DNA from: Spirochaetaceae bacterium
GTDB lineage: Bacteria; Spirochaetota; Spirochaetia; Treponematales; Rectinemataceae
Direction of reading: 5' to 3'
DNA: 64,000 nucleotides
NCBI GenBank assembly: GCA_025358255.1
Contig: JANYKC010000039.1
Location: 1-64,000 of the forward strand
Shown here: piece after piece, positions 9,069 to 17,119 of the stretch
Layout: each line of letters begins with the position of its first letter
Position numbering within the stretch: position 1 is the first letter of the stretch
The notes under the pieces: generated by a model
What the model saw: only the letters and a program-made list of their open reading frames with translations
Database searches by the model: none
Told to the model about the DNA's origin: nothing
Translations under genes and position numbers: made by a program

Positions 9069-10409
9069 TTATGCTTTCTTATTCTTTTCCGTGATGAGGA
9101 AGACCGCGTTGAGGACGATGCCCCATACGGCGGCGGTCGCGATGGCGGGAAGCTGGGCGCCGAAGATCGGGATCATGCCATTCGGGAAGGCGAAGGATCC
9201 GCCGATGCCGATGACAAGGATCGTGGAGATGAGGGCGAGGGTCTTGTTGCTGAAGAGGTCGACTTTCTTCTCGACCATGATACCGACGCCCTGGACGGCG
9301 ATGACGCCGAAGAGGTAGACGGAGAGCCCGCCGATGACCGCCACGGGGATGGTGTTGATCGCCGCGGCGAATTTCCCGAAGAAGCTGAAGACGATGGCGA
9401 GGAGGGCCGCCATGATGAGGACCGGCACCGAGAAGACCTTGGTGATGGCCATGGTGGAGATGTTCTCGCCATAGTTGGTGCCCGCGGGGCCGCCGAAGAG
9501 GGAGGAGAGCATGTCGCCGAGGCCGTCTCCGATGAGGTTGCGGCCAAGGCGGTCGGCGATCTTGTATTCCTTCTCTCCACGCTTCTTGGCCAGGTTGTTG
9601 ACGTAGATGTCGATCTGGAAAAGGTGGGCCGTGGACTCAGGGATGGTCGCGATCGCTATCGGCATGATGGCGAGGACGGCCGGCCAGGAGATCGTGGGGA
9701 AGGTGAAATGGGGAGCCTGGATGAATGACGCCGCCGCGACCGGGGCGAAATCGACCTTGCCCATCACGAGGGAGAGGAGGTAGCCGACCAGGACCCCGAA
9801 AAGGATGGGGAGCTGGCCGAGGACGCCTTTCAGCGCCACGGAGAAGACGATGGTCGCGATGAGGGTCACGAGCGCGATTGTCCAATTGGCCGAGGCTTCG
9901 CCAAGGGCCGTGCCGGAAAGGGCGATACCGATGACGATGGCGATGGAGCCCGTGACCGGCGCGGGAAGGATCCTGTTGATGCGCTCCATGCCGACCTTGA
10001 TGACAAGGAAGCCGACGAACATCGAGACAAGACCGGACATGATGATGCCGAACTGGGCCTGGCTGATGAGGAGGTCGGAGGCCTGCACGCCGTACTTCAC
10101 GCCGGTGATGGACATGATGGCGGCCAGGTAGGAGAAGGAGGAGCCGTAATACAGGGGGATCTTGCCGCCCGTCACGAGGACGAAGCCGAGGGTGGCGAAG
10201 CCGCTCGCGAAGATCGTCGTCGAGACATGGAAGCCCGTGAGGAGGGCCACCAGGACCGTGGCGGGGAACATGACGATGAACTGCTGGAGGGCGAAGAGGA
10301 TGAGCTTCCCGAAGCTCGGCGCCTCGTCGGGCAGGAGCCCGTTTGCGTCGTCGCCCTTCCTGAATCCGAGGACCTCCCAGAAACCTCTTTTTTTCGCTTC
10401 TGTGCTCAT
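9069..10409 (-). CDS. NCS2 xanthine/uracil permease
   Basis: A 446-residue membrane transporter of the nucleobase-cation-symporter-2 (UraA/PbuX/XanQ) family with about 12-14 hydrophobic segments. Signature parts include the QQFIVMFPATVLVALLTGF entry helix, the FATLGFVL segment and PESTAHLFQID in the second half, the conserved Glu region of the substrate site. It would import a purine or pyrimidine base, which makes the substrate of the cluster likely to be a nucleobase or a close analogue. The ATG at 10409 has a GGAGGCGCAG ribosome binding site. It is preceded by an 87-nt gap that holds a strong hairpin. Confidence 0.88.
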   Translation of the reverse strand: MSTEAKKRGFWEVLGFRKGDDANGLLPDEAPSFGKLILFALQQFIVMFPATVLVALLTGFHVSTTIFASGFATLGFVLVTGGKIPLYYGSSFSYLAAIMSITGVKYGVQASDLLISQAQFGIIMSGLVSMFVGFLVIKVGMERINRILPAPVTGSIAIVIGIALSGTALGEASANWTIALVTLIATIVFSVALKGVLGQLPILFGVLVGYLLSLVMGKVDFAPVAAASFIQAPHFTFPTISWPAVLAIMPIAIATIPESTAHLFQIDIYVNNLAKKRGEKEYKIADRLGRNLIGDGLGDMLSSLFGGPAGTNYGENISTMAITKVFSVPVLIMAALLAIVFSFFGKFAAAINTIPVAVIGGLSVYLFGVIAVQGVGIMVEKKVDLFSNKTLALISTILVIGIGGSFAFPNGMIPIFGAQLPAIATAAVWGIVLNAVFLITEKNKKA

Positions 10410-10495
10410 CTGCGCCTCCTGTCTGTCTCGCATCGCTTCAGGCTCTCAGTCCTGACAGACCGATGCCCGAAGCGACCCTCGATGTCCAGCCTGCC

Positions 10496-10519
10496 CCGTG
10501 CGATCCGGGGCAGGCGCTG
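10496..10519 (-). other. Intercistronic hairpin between the DUF35 and permease genes
   Basis: CCTGCCCC and GGGGCAGG can pair around an 8-nt loop, with no T-run on either strand. It sits between two genes of the same operon, so it is more likely an mRNA stability or processing element than a full terminator. Confidence 0.4.
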
Positions 10520-10520
10520 T

Positions 10521-10904
10521 TCAACTAAATATGAAGACCTTCACCGGCTTCCCTGGCCTCTCGTCCGCCTCGATCACGGAAGCGGTCAAGGCCATGCCCA
10601 TCACGGGGTCCCCCTCGAGCTCGATGCGCCCGGATGCCCGCAGCCCGTTGGGGAATTCGACCATGCCGAACATGAGGAACTTCTTGTTGAAGCCCTCGGG
10701 CAGGTTCCAGACCCGGGTCCAGGTAAGGAGCTTGCAGGGCCCCTCGAGGTCAAACTCCTCCCAGCCCTTTCCCGTCGTGGGATCCCGCTTCTTGTCGCAC
10801 TTCTTGCAGAGCATCGGTGCGGGGTAGTAGATCGTGCCGCAGTTCAGGCACTTGAAGCCGCTGATATGGGGAACCTGGGTCTCGTACACGCTGAAATCTA
10901 TCAT
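10521..10904 (-). CDS. DUF35 zinc-ribbon/OB-fold protein
   Basis: A 127-residue protein with an N-terminal rubredoxin-like zinc ribbon (CLNC near residue 19, CKKC near residue 33) and a C-terminal OB-fold, the DUF35 architecture. These proteins pair with thiolase-fold or SCP2-type enzymes and bind acyl-CoA, for example as the partner of the Ltp2 aldolase in steroid side-chain breakdown or of archaeal HMG-CoA synthase. It is 11 nt downstream of the thiolase-fold gene, which supports a complex. The CoA substrate is unknown. Confidence 0.83.
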   Translation of the reverse strand: MIDFSVYETQVPHISGFKCLNCGTIYYPAPMLCKKCDKKRDPTTGKGWEEFDLEGPCKLLTWTRVWNLPEGFNKKFLMFGMVEFPNGLRASGRIELEGDPVMGMALTASVIEADERPGKPVKVFIFS

Positions 10905-10915
10905 CGCGCCCCCCT

Positions 10916-12115
10916 CTAGTCTTTCGCCAGGATGGTGGTGATGACGTTGTTGCCGAAGCCGCCGAAGTTGACCGCCATGCCGTATTTCGGGTCCTTGACC
11001 TGCCGGCCCTCCTCGGCCTCTCCGCGCAGCTGGCGGACAAGCTCCACCACCTGCGAGACGCCGGTGGCGCCGACGGGATGCCCCTTCGCCTTCAGCCCCC
11101 CCGAGGTGTTGATCGGTATCCGCCCCCCGATCTCGGTCTCGTGGTTCCTCACCCCGATGAAGGATTTCCCCCGCTCGAAGAAACCGACCTCCTCGCTGTT
11201 GAGGAGCTCGAAGATCACGAAGGCGTCATGGAGCTCGGCGAAGGAGATGTCCGCCGGTCCTATCCCAGCCATCTTGTAGGCCATCTGGGAGGAGAGCCTG
11301 ACCGCGTCCAGGACTAGGGGGTCCTTGCGGTTGTGCACGCAATGGGTGTCGGTCGCGGCGCCCATGCCCGCGATGCGGATCGCCTTCTTCCTGAACAGCT
11401 TGGCCTTGGGCGAATCCATGTTGACGAGGATCACGGCGGCCGACCCGTCCGAGATCGGGCAGGTGGAGTACATCCGCAAGGGCTCGGCGACATAGTTGTT
11501 CACCACGTTCGCGCTTTCGCCATCGGCGATCGCGTCGATGGTGACGGGGATCTGCACATGCGAGTACTTGTTGAGGGCGCCGTTGGCGTGGTCCTTGACG
11601 GCCACGAGGGCAAGGTCGCGCTCGGTCATCCCGTACTTCTCCATATAAAGCCGCGTGAACATGCCCGCGAAACCGGGAAGGGTAAGCCCCATGTTGTACT
11701 CGGCCTCCGTATGGGACATGGTCGCCACGATGTTCGTGGCTTCCCAGCCCGAGACCGAGCGCATGACCTCGCCCGCCGCCACGAGGACGACGTCGGCCAT
11801 CCCCGAGGCGATGGCCATGTAGCCCATCCTGATCGCGGACGCGCCCGAGGCCGGACCGTTCTCGATGAGCTCGGCCGGCACGGGTTCCATGTCCATCCTG
11901 CTCACCAGGGCGGAGGCCGCGGAGGTGACATGGTTGAACATGCCCGCCGCCATGTTGCCGACGAAGACCTGGTCAACCTGCTTGCGAAGCTCGAGGCCGC
12001 CCGCGTCCTGGAGGGCGTCGTTCGCCGAGTAGGCGATGACGTCCACGAGGTCGTAATCGCTCGAGTTGCCGAAGCGGCAGTGGCCGATACCGACGATGCC
12101 GACTCTGGGAGCCAT
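10916..12115 (-). CDS. Thiolase-fold (SCP2/Ltp2-like) protein without the nucleophilic Cys
   Basis: A 399-residue thiolase-fold protein. The segment that normally reads N-A-C-A-S-G reads NGPASG at about residues 86-91, so the nucleophilic Cys is replaced by Pro. The later HDAF motif and the GHPVGATG motif near residue 350 are kept. Thiolases need that Cys. Cys-less members paired with DUF35, such as Ltp2, act as retro-aldolases on acyl-CoAs, so an aldol-lyase role is a better guess than thiolysis. It starts at 12115 in a TGATG overlap with the upstream gene. Frame, length and flanking conserved motifs are intact, so this is not decay. Confidence 0.82.
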   Translation of the reverse strand: MAPRVGIVGIGHCRFGNSSDYDLVDVIAYSANDALQDAGGLELRKQVDQVFVGNMAAGMFNHVTSAASALVSRMDMEPVPAELIENGPASGASAIRMGYMAIASGMADVVLVAAGEVMRSVSGWEATNIVATMSHTEAEYNMGLTLPGFAGMFTRLYMEKYGMTERDLALVAVKDHANGALNKYSHVQIPVTIDAIADGESANVVNNYVAEPLRMYSTCPISDGSAAVILVNMDSPKAKLFRKKAIRIAGMGAATDTHCVHNRKDPLVLDAVRLSSQMAYKMAGIGPADISFAELHDAFVIFELLNSEEVGFFERGKSFIGVRNHETEIGGRIPINTSGGLKAKGHPVGATGVSQVVELVRQLRGEAEEGRQVKDPKYGMAVNFGGFGNNVITTILAKD

Positions 12116-12807
12116 CAGTCGCCCCTCTTCCATCCGGGAAGCTGGACGTATTCGCTGGGCATCCTGAGCTTGTCCGCGGTCTTGAGGACTTCGGGCGCCA
12201 CAGGCCTGGTTCCCGTGCATTTCACGGGCCTGACGGCATCCCAGAGCCTCCGCGTCAGCGTAAAGGTGGGCACTCCGCCAAGCTCGTGGCGGACGGCGGG
12301 ATACTGGGCGGAACGGTCCTCGAGCTCGTACTCGATCATCCAGCGCTTGAAGCCGATCGGGCTCTCGGCCACGATGTGGACTTCCTCTTCCTTCAGGTAC
12401 TCGATGTGGTGCTCCATCTTGGCCGCGAAGAGCTGGGCGCCGACGCGCAGGCCGCGCTTGATGGTCAGTGTGTGGAGGCTCATCCCGGTCTTGCCGTCGA
12501 CATGGCGGCTCGTCACGATGCCGGCGATCTCGCCATTGATAGCGCCGACGATCACGAACTCGTTCGCGACGCGGTAGCGGAACCAGCCGAGGATCTCGCT
12601 GTACATGCGCGCCGCCACGATGTCGTAGTAGTCCTTGGACACGCCAAGGAGGGGATAGACGGTCCCAAGCAGGGCGCCGGCTTCCTCGCGCCTGCATTCG
12701 CGCACGACCATGACTTCGCCGGAGGCGAGGGTGATGACCTTGGGGGGATAGGGCGCCATCTGCGCTTCAGGAGGCCTGAGTTTCTTTTCAAGTTCATCGA
12801 TAGCCAT
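12115..12807 (-). CDS. GNAT-fold acyltransferase-like protein
   Basis: A 230-residue protein with an N-acetyltransferase-like core. The middle section FVIVGAINGEIAGIV followed by SLHTLTIKRGLRVGAQLF resembles the beta4/acetyl-CoA loop region of GNATs, although the RxxGxG/A loop is degenerate. The N-terminus is charged and there is no signal peptide. The ATG at 12807 has an AAGGAG site. It is coupled by TGATG to the thiolase-fold gene, so it may work on a CoA thioester or carry out an acyl transfer in the same pathway. The family assignment is tentative. Confidence 0.55.
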   Translation of the reverse strand: MAIDELEKKLRPPEAQMAPYPPKVITLASGEVMVVRECRREEAGALLGTVYPLLGVSKDYYDIVAARMYSEILGWFRYRVANEFVIVGAINGEIAGIVTSRHVDGKTGMSLHTLTIKRGLRVGAQLFAAKMEHHIEYLKEEEVHIVAESPIGFKRWMIEYELEDRSAQYPAVRHELGGVPTFTLTRRLWDAVRPVKCTGTRPVAPEVLKTADKLRMPSEYVQLPGWKRGD

Positions 12808-12944
12808 GGAAAACTCCTTTTTGCTGCATATCCGGCCAACCAAGGGCGCGGAATGGGAACGTTGCATCGAAGCCAGGATCTTCGCGCGGAGTGCCTCGCC
12901 AGGCCCACATGGCTTGCCGAGGCCTTTCGCGTGGCATCCCCTCT

Positions 12945-13817
12945 TTACTTCTTCCTTGCCTCTTCGTGGAGCCAGGCGGCCTTTGCGCCGGCGATGTCGC
13001 CGAACTTCGTGAGCTCCGCCTTCTTCTTCTTGGCCATCATGGCGGCGTGCCGGTCATCCTCGACCATGGCCACGATGCGGGAGATGCAGGACTCGCCGTC
13101 GACAAAGCGCCAGGGGAAGCAGCCTATGGTCGCCCGCTGGTTGAGGAGGAGGTCGATGTCGCCGCCCACGCACTCGGCATGGATGATGTGCTTGTCGAAC
13201 ATCTCGATATGCATCAGTTGGTACTTGTCGTCCGTGAAGACCTCGTCGAGGCCCTTGCCGTACTTCTTGTGGAAATGCGCGTCGCATTCCTTGGCCTGGC
13301 GGGGCATCCAGTCACGTATTTTCGTGTTCATCGGGTGGTCGGCGCTTCCGCAGTCCACGCCGATCCAGCGGAGCTTCTTCCTCTGGGCCCACTGCGCGAA
13401 CTCCCTGTCGGGACCGGGGTGCTTGATCATGTAGCGGATCTCGTCCGCCGCGGGCTGGTCCCAGCCGTAGTGGTGGAAACCGGTATGGATTATGAGGATG
13501 TCGCCCTCTTTCACCTCGACGCGGTCCTCGACCATCTTCGAGGTGTAGACATCGTAGTCTTGGGCGCAGTCCGAGAGGTCCACGACCGCTCCCTCGTGCA
13601 CGAGGAAGTCCAGCTCGAGGCTCGCGATGTCCTTGCCTGGCGTGTAGAAATGGATCTCGCCGTCAAGGTGGGTGCCGACATGGTTGGAATGGGTGACAAG
13701 CTGGCCGTTGGCGCCGTTGGGCGCGAGCCGCTTGAAATACTTGACCTCGAGGGGCTCGTAGGTAGGCCAGGCTGGAGTGCCGATACCGAGGGGAATGGAG
13801 AGCTCGATCATCTTCAT
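12945..13817 (-). CDS. Cyclase-family (kynurenine formamidase-like) metal hydrolase
   Basis: A 290-residue member of the cyclase/KynB/isatin hydrolase family. The metal motif is clear as HVGTHLDGEIHF (about residues 46-57), matching HxGTHxDxxxH, with a further conserved DCGSADHP segment near residue 152. Members hydrolyse ring or formyl amides using bound Mn or Zn. In this operon it is the best candidate for opening a heterocyclic ring after hydroxylation. A GGAGGT site precedes the ATG at 13817. The 137 nt downstream (12808-12944) show no gene. Confidence 0.82.
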   Translation of the reverse strand: MKMIELSIPLGIGTPAWPTYEPLEVKYFKRLAPNGANGQLVTHSNHVGTHLDGEIHFYTPGKDIASLELDFLVHEGAVVDLSDCAQDYDVYTSKMVEDRVEVKEGDILIIHTGFHHYGWDQPAADEIRYMIKHPGPDREFAQWAQRKKLRWIGVDCGSADHPMNTKIRDWMPRQAKECDAHFHKKYGKGLDEVFTDDKYQLMHIEMFDKHIIHAECVGGDIDLLLNQRATIGCFPWRFVDGESCISRIVAMVEDDRHAAMMAKKKKAELTKFGDIAGAKAAWLHEEARKK

Positions 13818-13835
13818 GGGGACCTCCTCTATGGA

Positions 13836-15260
13836 TTACGGGGCGTAGGTTTTAGCGAAAGCGGCCAATGCGTCCTTGAAGCAGTTCTCCGGCGGCTTGA
13901 CGAGCCCCGCGCCGACCATGCCGACCCCAGGCTCGCGATGGGCGATGCCGGTGTTGATGGCCGGAAGGATCCCCGTCTCGACGACCTTGCGGATGTCGAT
14001 GGCGGTGGGTGTGCCCCGGAAATCGAGGATGGGGATCCGGTAGCTGTCGTTCTCGGTGACCGTGATCTCGTACATCTTCCTGGTGACCTCGAGGGCGTCC
14101 GCCGGCGTTCCGCCTACGAATTGCACGATGGCGGGGGCTGCCGCCATCGCGAAGCCGCCGATGCCCGCGGTCTCCGTGATGACGGAATCTCCGATGTCAG
14201 GCGCCGCGTCGTCCGGTCCGAATCCAGGGAGGTAGAGCCCTTCCACCATGGATGCGGGACCTGTGAACCACTGCTCCCCGAGGCCGGCGACGCGGATGCC
14301 GAAATCGGTGCCATTGCGCGCCATGGCGTAGATGACCGTGCTGCCCTTTATGCCCTTCGCCGCGTCCACCGTGCACTTGCAGGCGGGCATGGAGAGGTTC
14401 AGGAAAAAGTGGTCGTTCGCGTGCATGAAAAGGAGGATCTTCGCGATCTTCTCCGGATCCTCGCCCAGGCGCACGAGATGGGGCGCGAACTCCCGTATGA
14501 TGAGGGAGGTGCCCGCGCGGTTCCGGTTATGGCCCTCGTCGCCCATCTGGAGAACCTGGGCGAGGATGTTCTTCATGTCCAGGGGGCCGTGCGCCTCCAG
14601 GACCTGCTTCATCACCGGAGCCAGGTCGGTCTCAATCCACTTGAGGCGGGCGAGCACCTCCTCGGAGAAGGCGCCGTAGCGGAGGACCTTGCCGAGGCCC
14701 TCGTTGAAGGTGCAATAGGCGCGATTCCCGAAACTGCTGTTCTCGAAGATCCACACGGGCATGCTCGCGGTCATGACCCCTGCCATGGGGCCGACGGCGT
14801 CGTGGTGGTGGCAGGGATCGAAGCGGATCTCGCCGGAGGCGGCGAGTGCCTCCGCCTCCTCCCGGGACTTCGCGAGTCCCTCGTAGAGGAGGCCTCCGAT
14901 CACCGCGCCGCGCATGGGACCGCACATCCTCTCCCACGCCAGGGGTGGGCCCGAGTGGAGGACGGTCGTGGCGGTCATTCCAGGAACGACATCGAGGGCC
15001 TTGCCCACGCCGACGAGGGTTGGCTTGCCTTTCAGTATGCGGGAAGCGGCCTCGGCGTTCGCCGCATCGATGTCAACGGCAGTCTGCCTGCGCAGCCGGT
15101 CGAGTATCTCCACCATTTTGATGTCTCCGCCGGCCGGCGGCTTCCACCGCACCTGGATGGCGTCGGCTCCGTTGGCCCGCAGGTTCTCGGCGAAGGATTC
15201 GAGGCCAAGGTTCACCGCCTTGAGCTCCGAGCCAAAAAGCGAAAGCAGGGTATTGCTCAT
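13836..15260 (-). CDS. allG: DUF1116 protein, AllG-like oxamate carbamoyltransferase subunit
   Basis: A 474-residue DUF1116 protein, the family of E. coli AllG (formerly YlbE), a subunit of oxamate carbamoyltransferase with AllF and AllH. Characteristic parts are GMTATTVLHSGPPL near residue 95, the FDPCHHHDAVGPMAGV segment near residue 140 and the EGHNRNRAGTS segment. The ATG at 15260 overlaps the upstream allF stop by ATGA, showing tight coupling. It is cytoplasmic and has no membrane segment. Confidence 0.8.
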   Translation of the reverse strand: MSNTLLSLFGSELKAVNLGLESFAENLRANGADAIQVRWKPPAGGDIKMVEILDRLRRQTAVDIDAANAEAASRILKGKPTLVGVGKALDVVPGMTATTVLHSGPPLAWERMCGPMRGAVIGGLLYEGLAKSREEAEALAASGEIRFDPCHHHDAVGPMAGVMTASMPVWIFENSSFGNRAYCTFNEGLGKVLRYGAFSEEVLARLKWIETDLAPVMKQVLEAHGPLDMKNILAQVLQMGDEGHNRNRAGTSLIIREFAPHLVRLGEDPEKIAKILLFMHANDHFFLNLSMPACKCTVDAAKGIKGSTVIYAMARNGTDFGIRVAGLGEQWFTGPASMVEGLYLPGFGPDDAAPDIGDSVITETAGIGGFAMAAAPAIVQFVGGTPADALEVTRKMYEITVTENDSYRIPILDFRGTPTAIDIRKVVETGILPAINTGIAHREPGVGMVGAGLVKPPENCFKDALAAFAKTYAP

Positions 15261-16846
15261 GACGAGGCCGCCTTCTTCACGATCCTGGCCGCCAACATCG
15301 CGGCCCGGTGGTTCGAGGACATGACGACGCAACCGATCTCCTCGAGCTTGGCCACCTGGGCGGCGTAGCCCTGGAAATCGCCAGGGGTGCCGATGACGGA
15401 GGCGATGACAGGGAGGTAGCCACCGCGTGCCTTGGCCGCCCGCCTTGCGGCCGCGAGGGCGGGCACAAGGGCTCCAGCGGGGTCGGCGTGCGATCCATAG
15501 CCGAGGACGACGTCCACCAGCATCACGGCGATCTGTGGGTCATCGACCTCGGCCTCGATGCGGTCTGTCCTGGTGGACGGGTCGATCATGGGATGGGGAC
15601 GCCCCACCGTGAACACGTCGTCCCCGAGGTCGACTATCGTGTGCCCGATCGATGTCTTGGGATCCGGAAGCACAAAGGCGGGATCCACCTGGTTGTTGGA
15701 CCAGACCGCTCCGATGAGGCCGTGGAGGAGGAACATGGCCTCATCGGCGACGGTGCCGCCCGTATAATAGCCGCGCAGGTACCTCTGCGACCTGGAAAGG
15801 CCCTTGGCCTCCCTCTCGGCCACGGCATCGATGTCCGGCTGCGCCACCGCGCCATCGACCGGCTTGCCGCCCGCCTTGCCCACGAGGGCCACGGCCATGG
15901 TGGCGGCTTCCTCGAGGCTTGAGGCCATGAGGGGCCCATGGAGGTCCTGGCCCGCCGTGCCGCCCTTCGCCCGCGCGGGGGCAAGGCCGACGAAATGCAC
16001 CACCGAGGGCTTGCCCGAGGCGGCGAGGGCATCGATCACGCGTTGTGCGACTGCGGGTGCGGGGGGCTTCGATATGACGACGATTACCTGGGTCCCGGGG
16101 TCCTTCGACAGCGCCTCGATGCCCATGAGCATCGCGATGCCGCCGACCTTCTCGTTCTTGAGGTCCCGGCCACCCGTCCCGATGGCCTGGCTGATGCCGG
16201 AGCCCAGGCGGTCGACGAGGCAGGTGACTTCCTGCAGGCCCGTCCCCGAGGCGGCCACAACGGCCACCGGCCCCCCGCGCACGACGTTGGCGAAACAGAG
16301 GGGCTTGCCGTTGATGATGGCCGAACCGCAATCCGGGCCCATCACGAGGAGCCCCTTCCCTCGCCCGAGGGTCTTGAGCTCGATCTCGTCCTCGAGGCTC
16401 ACGTTGTCGGAAAAAAGCATGACATGGAGGCCGCTCTCGAGGCACTTCCTCGCCTCCCGAGCGGCATACAGGCCGGGGAGGGAGATAAGGGCCAGGTTGG
16501 CCTCGGGCAGGATCTCAAGGGCGGCGGCCAGGCTTGTGGGCTCATGGGTTGAGCCCAGGCCTCCCGAAGGTCCCTGCTTCCGCTCGAGAAGTTCCTTGGC
16601 CGCCACGAAGGCCGCGTCGACAGAGGATGCCTCGGCGCAGTCCACGGCGATGACGAGGTCGTTGGGCGACCCGCCGGCCAGCTCGGAAGCCGAAAAGCCT
16701 TGGGAAAGGAGGAGTTCGATGTTCATCGGGGTGGCCATCGCGACGATCGCGTCGCTTAGGCCAGGGGAAGCTTTCAGTTTCTTGCTGAGGGCCATGAGGA
16801 ATACAGAATCGAAATACGAATCCTTTTGTACGAGGGCTCTCTTCAC
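15257..16846 (-). CDS. allF: FdrA/AllF-like oxamate carbamoyltransferase subunit
   Basis: A 529-residue FdrA-family protein with an acyl-CoA-synthetase-like (succinyl-CoA ligase alpha) architecture. The N-terminus (VKRALVQKDSYFDSVFLM) matches the FdrA entry pattern, followed by the VMGPDCGSAIINGKPLCF phosphate-binding region and GSGISQAIGTGGRDL near residue 215. In E. coli the homologue AllF forms oxamate carbamoyltransferase with AllG and AllH. The GTG at 16846 has a GAGGAGAG site and matches the family start; the longer frame up to 16903 does not. It is the first gene of the 13-gene cluster, about 85 nt downstream of the promoter. No carbamate kinase gene is seen in this window. Confidence 0.82.
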   Translation of the reverse strand: MKRALVQKDSYFDSVFLMALSKKLKASPGLSDAIVAMATPMNIELLLSQGFSASELAGGSPNDLVIAVDCAEASSVDAAFVAAKELLERKQGPSGGLGSTHEPTSLAAALEILPEANLALISLPGLYAAREARKCLESGLHVMLFSDNVSLEDEIELKTLGRGKGLLVMGPDCGSAIINGKPLCFANVVRGGPVAVVAASGTGLQEVTCLVDRLGSGISQAIGTGGRDLKNEKVGGIAMLMGIEALSKDPGTQVIVVISKPPAPAVAQRVIDALAASGKPSVVHFVGLAPARAKGGTAGQDLHGPLMASSLEEAATMAVALVGKAGGKPVDGAVAQPDIDAVAEREAKGLSRSQRYLRGYYTGGTVADEAMFLLHGLIGAVWSNNQVDPAFVLPDPKTSIGHTIVDLGDDVFTVGRPHPMIDPSTRTDRIEAEVDDPQIAVMLVDVVLGYGSHADPAGALVPALAAARRAAKARGGYLPVIASVIGTPGDFQGYAAQVAKLEEIGCVVMSSNHRAAMLAARIVKKAASS

Positions 16847-16930
16847 GATCGCTCTCCTCGAAGGGTGGCGGGTGCCTCGATTTGCCCGCTGCAAATCGCC
16901 CAAGGCACGCGGCCGCCTAATGTGTGTGTG

Positions 16931-16958
16931 ATTATATACCTGTCTGTATACACGTCAA
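16931..16958 (-). promoter_or_regulatory. Strong promoter with TGTATACA operator for the 13-gene cluster
   Basis: On the minus strand TTGACG (16953-16958) and TATAAT (16931-16936) lie 16 nt apart. The spacer contains the perfect palindrome TGTATACA (16945-16952), a sequence type often bound by FadR-subfamily GntR proteins. Binding there would block RNA polymerase. A (TG)n run at 16921-16930 lies just downstream. Confidence 0.7.
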
Positions 16959-17119
16959 GGAAAAGCGACAGTGACGGAGTATTTTGTCATGGCCTCGTGA
17001 CCTGCACGGCAAAAAAAAGACAGCTCCATGCAAGCTATTTCCTTTACCGAAAATCACTTGTCAATCCAGTTGCAAGCTCCGACCTATTCGGAGGGGCGGT
17101 CCATGAGCGCGGCCGTGAT

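Noticed and set aside
12891..15368. Very long open frame on the plus strand opposite the cyclase and allG genes
   Set aside because: It is a shadow of GC-rich coding DNA; the minus-strand proteins have clear family motifs and ribosome binding sites.
12945..16846. Acyl-CoA synthetase naming of the FdrA-like gene as a CoA ligase pathway
   Set aside because: FdrA resembles succinyl-CoA ligase, but the adjacent DUF1116 and nearby DUF2877 point to the transcarbamoylase complex instead.
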